Source of the DNA: Actinomycetota bacterium
Lineage (GTDB): Bacteria > Cyanobacteriota > Vampirovibrionia > Obscuribacterales > Obscuribacteraceae
DNA length: 12,147 bases
NCBI GenBank assembly: GCA_903970355.1
Contig: CAJCIF010000482.1
Span: 1 to 12,147, forward strand
Direction of reading: 5' to 3'
Below, in pieces: positions 7,298 through 12,147 of the stretch (positions are counted from its first letter, which is position 1; each line of letters opens with the position of its first letter). The translations under genes and the position numbers were made by a program. Under the pieces are notes generated by a model, which was not told where the DNA came from, made no database searches, and saw only the letters and a program-made list of their open reading frames with translations.

Positions 7298-9751
7298 ATG
7301 GATATTCTTCAGAGAAGCCTAAAAGCGCTTGAATGGGAGAAACTTGCCCAGCACCTCGCCGACAACTGCGAGACGGAACCGGGCCGGGTTAAAGCACAAT
7401 CCATTTCATTTGCTTGCGATCTGGATTCGGCGCAACAACTTCTCAGGGAAACAGACGAAGCTCAGTCTTTGCTGCGCGCTCGCAGTTCTTTGAGTTTGGC
7501 GGCGTTGCCACCTGTAGCGATACCACTTAGTCGCGCTCGTGCGGGTGCCACTTTGTCGGGTCCGGAATTGTCCAGCCTCAAAAGAATGTTGGATCTTTCC
7601 AAAAGTGTTCACAGCTCATTGAGCCTGCTTGACCGCGATGCCTTTCAAGAAATGCCAAAATTTATTGCCACCTTGCACGTCGTGGAGCCGCTTCGCACTG
7701 CCTGCCTGGCGATGATTGATGAAGAAGGTGCGGTCAAGGACGATGCCACTCCAAAACTTGCCAATTTACGAAACGATTTTCGCCGTGCCCACCAGCGCAT
7801 AAAAGAAGATCTCAATAAACTTATCCACAACAGTACCATAGCAAAGGCGCTTCAGGAGCCACTCTTCACCCAACGAAGCGGCCGCTATGTTTTGCCGGTA
7901 GATGTTAATTTACGCAGCAGTGTGCCGGGAATTGTGCACGATACTTCCGTATCAGGCCTCACTCTATATATTGAACCAGTAAGTGTGATCGAAAAAACGA
8001 ACGACGCACGTATGTTAGAAGTGGAGATAGATAGAGAGGTCGAGCGCATTCTGAGCGAATTGAGTGAGATCGCACACTCTTACATAGAGGAACTAGATCA
8101 ATCTCTTGAGACATTAGCGTCGCTCGATTTTATTTTTGCACGAGCGAGACTTGGCATTAGCTATGATGGCATGGTGCCTCCTTTGCAGGAAAAAAAGAAC
8201 ATCAATCTCATTGCCCTCAAGCACCCTCTTCTGGTTTTGCTTAAGAAGCAAGGTGTGATCGCCAATGACTTTCAACTTGGCTCCTCTTCTCCTTCGCACG
8301 CGCAAACGCTCGTTATCACCGGTCCGAATACGGGCGGCAAAACAGTTTTTTTGAAGTCGATCGGGCTTTCCTGTCTCATGGTAAAAGCGGGTCTCATGAT
8401 CCCAGCCGGAAAAGGTTCTGACCTTTCCTTTTTCGACGATGTTCTAGCCGATATAGGCGATGAACAATCATTAGAACAAAGTCTCTCTACATTTAGTTCG
8501 CATCTCAATAATATTATTGAGATTGTCGATAGAGCGAAATCGGGATGTCTTGTGCTTCTGGATGAAATCGGGGCCGGTACCGATCCGCGTGAAGGATCCG
8601 CTTTAGCGCAAGCCACTCTCGAACATCTCAATCAGTGCGGTGCCATGACCGTAGTAACTACTCATGTCGGCGAGTTGAAAACACTTGCTTTCAGCCAGGC
8701 AGGCTTCATTAATGGCAGTTTCGAGTTCGATCTTGAAAATCTTGAACCAACCTATCAATTTCGAATGGGCACTCCAGGAGCCTCACAAGCCACCAAAATA
8801 GCCAAGCGGCTCGGCCTCGTTGACAGCATTCTTGATCGTACACAAGTGCTTTTGAACGCCTCGGAGTCAGCTATTGACGATACGGTAAAACAACTTGAGG
8901 AGCGCCTTTTTACAGCGAAAGAGCGCGAAACAGAAGCGGAAGAATCACTCAAAAGAGCAAGCAAACTTGAGGAAGAATTGCTTTCTAAAATTGCAGCATT
9001 GGAAAAAGAGGGTGCAAAAGAAAAAGATATTGCCACCCTGAAAGTTACCGCCGATATTGAAGCGGCTCGCGAATTGATTCGAGAAATTACAGCCAAACTG
9101 CAAAAGGAACCGAGTCTTCCCAGAGCTCGCCAGGCACAGACGCAACTCGATACGCTTCGGAAACAGTTAGGTTGGACTGATGTTCCGGCAAAGGAGAAAA
9201 GTGCTCCCTACGAGCTTAAAACAGGTGATCCTGTTCAGATTTTGTCTATAAATAGATTCGGAGTGATCAAGAAGGTGAGCAAATCTGGTGAAAGCACAAA
9301 GGGACAGGCTTTCTATGATGTGCAAGTTGGAAACATGAAATTGGTAGTTTCTGATCAAGACATCAAACTTTTGCCGGAAGGGAAACAACCGAAAGAAGAA
9401 AAGAGGATCATTTCCAAACCGAGAACATCTACCGGAATACCGGGCAGAACACCTGACAGGCAGCGCATTGTGAGAGAGCCGGTTCATGCTGATGTCTTTA
9501 TTCGATCCGAAAAGAACACACTTGATTTGCGCGGTTTCCGTGTTGAAGAAGCACTTTCCAAACTCTCATCCTTTATAGATCGCACTGTATCGGACAGCAT
9601 TTATCCTGCCATGATCATTCACGGCCACGGCACGGGCGCCCTGAAAACGGCAGTACGAGACGAATTGAAAGCCTCACCCTATGATTTGAAGTTTCGTCCG
9701 GGTGAAAACTATGAAGGAGGCGACGGTGTCACGGTTGTCCTGCCCAAATAA
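7298..9751 (+). CDS. mutS2: MutS2 ATPase/Smr endonuclease protein
   Basis: MutS2 is a MutS-family ABC-type ATPase without the mismatch-recognition domain. In Bacillus it acts on collided ribosomes (also named RqcU), and in other bacteria it suppresses recombination. Over 817 residues the order is: a helical core/lever region (about 1-290); the ATPase with Walker A TGPNTGGKT (341-349, Lys348) and Walker B LVLLDEIGAGTDP (Asp422, Glu423), then VVTTHVGELK; a charged coiled coil (about 527-605); a small beta-rich segment (about 640-690) resembling a KOW-like domain; a basic linker; and a C-terminal Smr domain (about 740-817) with LDLRG (742-746) and HGHGTG (775-780). Both Smr motifs linked to nuclease activity are intact. 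ATG 7298 begins the conserved MDILQRSLKALEW stretch, but I see no good ribosome binding site before it. It probably shares the transcript of the preceding small gene. Slightly longer than the usual roughly 780 residues. Confidence 0.97.
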   Translation: MDILQRSLKALEWEKLAQHLADNCETEPGRVKAQSISFACDLDSAQQLLRETDEAQSLLRARSSLSLAALPPVAIPLSRARAGATLSGPELSSLKRMLDLSKSVHSSLSLLDRDAFQEMPKFIATLHVVEPLRTACLAMIDEEGAVKDDATPKLANLRNDFRRAHQRIKEDLNKLIHNSTIAKALQEPLFTQRSGRYVLPVDVNLRSSVPGIVHDTSVSGLTLYIEPVSVIEKTNDARMLEVEIDREVERILSELSEIAHSYIEELDQSLETLASLDFIFARARLGISYDGMVPPLQEKKNINLIALKHPLLVLLKKQGVIANDFQLGSSSPSHAQTLVITGPNTGGKTVFLKSIGLSCLMVKAGLMIPAGKGSDLSFFDDVLADIGDEQSLEQSLSTFSSHLNNIIEIVDRAKSGCLVLLDEIGAGTDPREGSALAQATLEHLNQCGAMTVVTTHVGELKTLAFSQAGFINGSFEFDLENLEPTYQFRMGTPGASQATKIAKRLGLVDSILDRTQVLLNASESAIDDTVKQLEERLFTAKERETEAEESLKRASKLEEELLSKIAALEKEGAKEKDIATLKVTADIEAARELIREITAKLQKEPSLPRARQAQTQLDTLRKQLGWTDVPAKEKSAPYELKTGDPVQILSINRFGVIKKVSKSGESTKGQAFYDVQVGNMKLVVSDQDIKLLPEGKQPKEEKRIISKPRTSTGIPGRTPDRQRIVREPVHADVFIRSEKNTLDLRGFRVEEALSKLSSFIDRTVSDSIYPAMIIHGHGTGALKTAVRDELKASPYDLKFRPGENYEGGDGVTVVLPK

Positions 9752-9881
9752 TTGACTAGATAAATTTTCAGATTAAATCTAAAAAGTCACCTTGTTTTGA
9801 TACGTGGTTTCCCCAAATACAAAAATGCCCGATCATCCTAATGTATGGTCTGGTCCACCTTAGGCAGAGGTCTATTCATCC
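9752..9881 (+). promoter_or_regulatory. Spacer after mutS2 with promoter-like boxes and in-frame TAG
   Basis: No strong terminator follows mutS2; AGATT-A-AATCT (9770-9780) is a dyad with almost no loop. Possible -35 boxes are TTGACT (9752-9757, overlapping the end of mutS2) and TTGATA (9797-9802), with only weak -10 partners. ATG 9825 opens a 12-codon frame (MPDHPNVWSGPP) that ends at TAG 9861-9863. This frame is the same as that of the large gene starting at 9882. AGAGG at 9866-9870 is the likely ribosome binding site for the 9882 start, with an 11-nt gap. Confidence 0.35.
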
Positions 9882-12147
9882 ATGACAGGTCGCTACGGAG
9901 CGCACTTAGACGGTCAAGACAATCAAGGGTCAGGGGCAGTCGTTCATAACGACCAAACCGGTCGGCGCTTATTGGAGCAAGTCGATAATCCTGGAACGAC
10001 CGCGACAGATGCAACGACAAATGCGCAATCCATCCACCAGACAGAACAGCAATTCTTCGCCCTTCTAAAAACGGCGAGCACCGCTGTTCATACGGATTGG
10101 AACACTGCTAAGACGAGCTACGATCAGGCCATTCAAAGTGCAAAGTCGATCGATCAAACCCAAGTTGCAACACTAATACAAGCGGTAAATCAACAGCTTC
10201 AAACTGAACAAGATCCGGCCAAGCAAAAAATTCTGGCTCAGGAAGCACTGGATCTAGATGCACTGCAGCGAGCAGTCGGCATCGCAACAGCAAATAAAGG
10301 TTTAGCGGAAAAACGGCTTGGTTTAGATGCTGCTGGTACACGCGACCTCATGCAAGCAGCCGCGGTTGATCCAAAAATGTTGGCCGATGCCAATTTCCAA
10401 AAACACTTTAGAGATGCGGAAGCAGAAGAAGCACAAGTTACCGGCAGACAAGATCTTTCCCTGCAAGACCTTCAGGCTGCTAACAACGGCGCTGGCGGCC
10501 CTGGAGCGGATAATGGCGCCGGTAGCGGCACAAATAATGGTGTCGGTGGCGGAACTGATAATGGTGCCGGCGCCGGACGTGATAATGGTGCCGGACAAAC
10601 TAATACTGGCGCTACGGATGCCACCATAACTGATTTGATGTCACGCAGACAGTTTACCGATGCCACCGGAGCAGTTGTTGCTTTGCCCCGAGAGTGGGCA
10701 CAATACAGCGCTGTTCAACAAGCTGAATATCTAAAATCGAAATGCACTCGTGGTGCCGCCTTATCTGATGATGAGAAGAAACTCTTCAAAGAAATCATCT
10801 ATCGCGCTGATACATTACCGTCAACGAAAAAGGATCAGTTAATTAACGGTCCTGATGGCTTGAAGGCGATCGTTAATGCCGAAAATCTAGCCCTGGGAAC
10901 TACTGGAACGCAACAGCTAACCACCCTCGGCACAAGCATCAAAAACGAGTTGGCGACCATAACAGATCCTCAAAAGAAAGCGCTTGCAACTGCGCTTCTC
11001 GGTCAATATGTCTCTGCCTGGAAAGACGAGCAGCTGGACGGTTTCCGCACACAGTTGAGTGCAATTGATCCTAAATTGAGCGATTTGCTCACCCAACAAG
11101 ACAAAGTTATTAAAGATGCCGGCATTTGGACGCAGTACCTCAGCGCTCATAATATCAAGAGACAAATTGCAAACGAAGATAATCAATCGGCTGTCACAAG
11201 GGCAACTTATGCAGGCGCCCTGGCTGTTGACGGTAATGCTAACGATCACACCGAAGCCCAAACCTGGATTAAGAGTGCGCTTAGCCACAATATCAATCCA
11301 GATTTTGCTCCTTTATGCAAGAACATTGCCTCGCATGATCTTGGAATGACTGATGCTGATGTTAAAGCTTTACCAGATACAGGTGTAGCTCCTACTAGAA
11401 CTGACACGCAAAATGAAACCGGCATAGCCGCACCAGCGAGATCAACAGACAATGGTAGCGGATCAACAGCTGCCACAACCAACTTTGATAACTTGAACCC
11501 CAAAGCGCTGGCTGATGCAATTCAGAGTACTTCTCAAAAAGCTGATGCCATAACGGATAAGGTTGCTGCTTTAACGCAACTCAAATCTGAGTACGAAACG
11601 AACACCCAGAAAGCAGATGCCATGCTGAGTGCCAACATGGACGGGGCAGCTCAGAAGATAACCGACTGGCAAAAACAAATGCCGCCGGCTCAACTGGCAA
11701 CACTCAACCAAAATATGCAAACCGCTGTCAATGCTTTCAATCCGAAAGCCGACGCCACTGACAAGCAAAATTTTGCCACTCTCCTTAATGCTGCCGCTGC
11801 ACCGGCAGATCAAGCGGCAGCGAAAGCGGCACTGCAAGCCAAGTATCCAGATTTAGTCGCCTCTGTTGGTGCTTATCAAGCAGCAGTTGCGCCGGTTGTT
11901 ACCGTTCTCAAAATAGTTCGGCTTGCACAAGGGTTGGATTTTGCTGCTCACGAAAGCTATGCAAAAGCACTCTCAGATGGCGGTCAAGCAGACCCGGCCA
12001 AAGCAGAGCTCACGAAAGCCTTTCAAGCACTATCAGTTCAAGATCGCACAGCGATTATGTCTGATACAACAAACGGCAAACCGGTAACGGATTTAGTCAC
12101 CAAGTTGCAATTAGACGTCTCGAAAATCCCACCGCCAACAATTTCGC
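9882..12147 (+). CDS. Large Ala/Gln/Asp-rich helical protein, unknown, partial
   Basis: An uninterrupted frame runs from ATG 9882 to the right edge, giving 755 residues with the C-terminus missing. I recognise no family. The composition is rich in Ala, Gln, Asp, Thr and Lys and very poor in Cys, with no signal peptide or convincing membrane segment in the visible part. It reads as blocks: a polar N-terminus (1-45), a helical block (about 46-198), a Gly/Asn repeat linker (200-239), a second helical block (about 246-496), a low-complexity Thr/Asn/Ser/Gly/Ala linker (about 497-533), and a third helical block to the edge. The third block has three QKADA/PKADA-like segments. The Gly-rich and Thr-rich stretches probably join separate folded units. 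An extended structural, adhesive or scaffold-type protein is possible, but no function is shown. An AGAGG 11 nt upstream supports the start. An in-frame TAG six codons before the ATG separates it from another possible N-terminus. Confidence 0.85.
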   Translation, partial: MTGRYGAHLDGQDNQGSGAVVHNDQTGRRLLEQVDNPGTTATDATTNAQSIHQTEQQFFALLKTASTAVHTDWNTAKTSYDQAIQSAKSIDQTQVATLIQAVNQQLQTEQDPAKQKILAQEALDLDALQRAVGIATANKGLAEKRLGLDAAGTRDLMQAAAVDPKMLADANFQKHFRDAEAEEAQVTGRQDLSLQDLQAANNGAGGPGADNGAGSGTNNGVGGGTDNGAGAGRDNGAGQTNTGATDATITDLMSRRQFTDATGAVVALPREWAQYSAVQQAEYLKSKCTRGAALSDDEKKLFKEIIYRADTLPSTKKDQLINGPDGLKAIVNAENLALGTTGTQQLTTLGTSIKNELATITDPQKKALATALLGQYVSAWKDEQLDGFRTQLSAIDPKLSDLLTQQDKVIKDAGIWTQYLSAHNIKRQIANEDNQSAVTRATYAGALAVDGNANDHTEAQTWIKSALSHNINPDFAPLCKNIASHDLGMTDADVKALPDTGVAPTRTDTQNETGIAAPARSTDNGSGSTAATTNFDNLNPKALADAIQSTSQKADAITDKVAALTQLKSEYETNTQKADAMLSANMDGAAQKITDWQKQMPPAQLATLNQNMQTAVNAFNPKADATDKQNFATLLNAAAAPADQAAAKAALQAKYPDLVASVGAYQAAVAPVVTVLKIVRLAQGLDFAAHESYAKALSDGGQADPAKAELTKAFQALSVQDRTAIMSDTTNGKPVTDLVTKLQLDVSKIPPPTIS
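10479..10598 (+). repeat. Gly/Asn octapeptide (24-bp) coding repeat
   Basis: Within the large gene, an 8-residue unit of the form (A/T/R)(D/N)NG(A/V)G plus two small residues is repeated in tandem. Clear units begin at 10506, 10530, 10554 and 10578 (the last partial), and a degenerate 9-residue unit precedes them at 10479. The core GATAATGGTGCCGG is identical in the third and fourth units, while the earlier ones differ at silent positions, so the last copies look most recent. It encodes a flexible linker between two helical blocks. The proline-rich open frame on the opposite strand here is a by-product of this repeat. Confidence 0.85.

Noticed and set aside
9770-9780. Possible mutS2 terminator AGATT-A-AATCT
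   Set aside because: A one-base loop cannot form a stable hairpin, the arms are AT-rich, and no T-run follows.
10472-10666. Proline-rich minus-strand open frame
   Set aside because: Its Pro/Ala pattern is the complement of the Gly/Asn codon repeat in the large plus-strand gene, so it is an artefact of that repeat.
1-12147. tRNA, rRNA, CRISPR, transposon ends or attachment sites
   Set aside because: I looked for cloverleaf-like repeats, regularly spaced direct repeats and transposase-like products and saw none; coding sequence explains nearly all of the window.

Overview
The window is an ordinary-looking bacterial chromosome segment with tightly packed genes on both strands. It holds seven recognisable or supportable protein genes plus one large open frame of unknown function that runs off the right edge. 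No tRNA, rRNA, CRISPR array, insertion sequence or phage gene is visible. CarB and MutS2 are full length and carry the usual motifs. The CarB sequence reads most like cyanobacterial CarB, from my memory of the family. Base composition is roughly balanced, and the large Ala/Gln/Asp-rich protein at the right is of a kind I associate with non-photosynthetic cyanobacterial relatives. A Melainabacteria/Vampirovibrionia-type genome is my best guess, but it is an inference and no search was run.

Layout, left to right. Positions 1-564 (minus) encode the N-terminal 188 residues of deoxyribose-phosphate aldolase (deoC), cut by the window edge. Positions 660-3926 (minus) encode the large subunit of carbamoyl-phosphate synthase (carB). 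The 95 bp between them hold a promoter-like element and three short dyads, two of them mutually exclusive. Divergent from carB is a secreted alpha/beta hydrolase (4199-5224, plus). It converges on a trypsin-like serine protease (5217-6221, minus), and the two stop codons overlap by 8 bp. Upstream of the protease, on the same strand, is a gamma-carbonic-anhydrase-like left-handed beta-helix protein (6287-6805, minus).

Across a 158-bp divergent spacer, the plus strand carries a small 94-residue protein with a strong ribosome binding site (6964-7248). It is followed by mutS2 (7298-9751), and the two are probably co-transcribed. After 130 bp comes the large open frame (9882 to the right edge). 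It is Ala/Gln/Asp-rich, largely helical, and carries a Gly/Asn octapeptide repeat and a second low-complexity linker. An in-frame TAG separates it from a short upstream ATG-initiated stretch.

The genes cover housekeeping metabolism (pyrimidine and arginine precursor synthesis, deoxyribose-phosphate breakdown), ribosome rescue or DNA maintenance (MutS2), and two hydrolytic enzymes. They do not form an obvious single pathway. I found no clear evidence of an undescribed multi-gene system. The items most worth a second look are the large unidentified protein with its in-frame TAG, the signal-less protease, the small protein ahead of mutS2, and the dyads in the carB-deoC and carB-hydrolase spacers.
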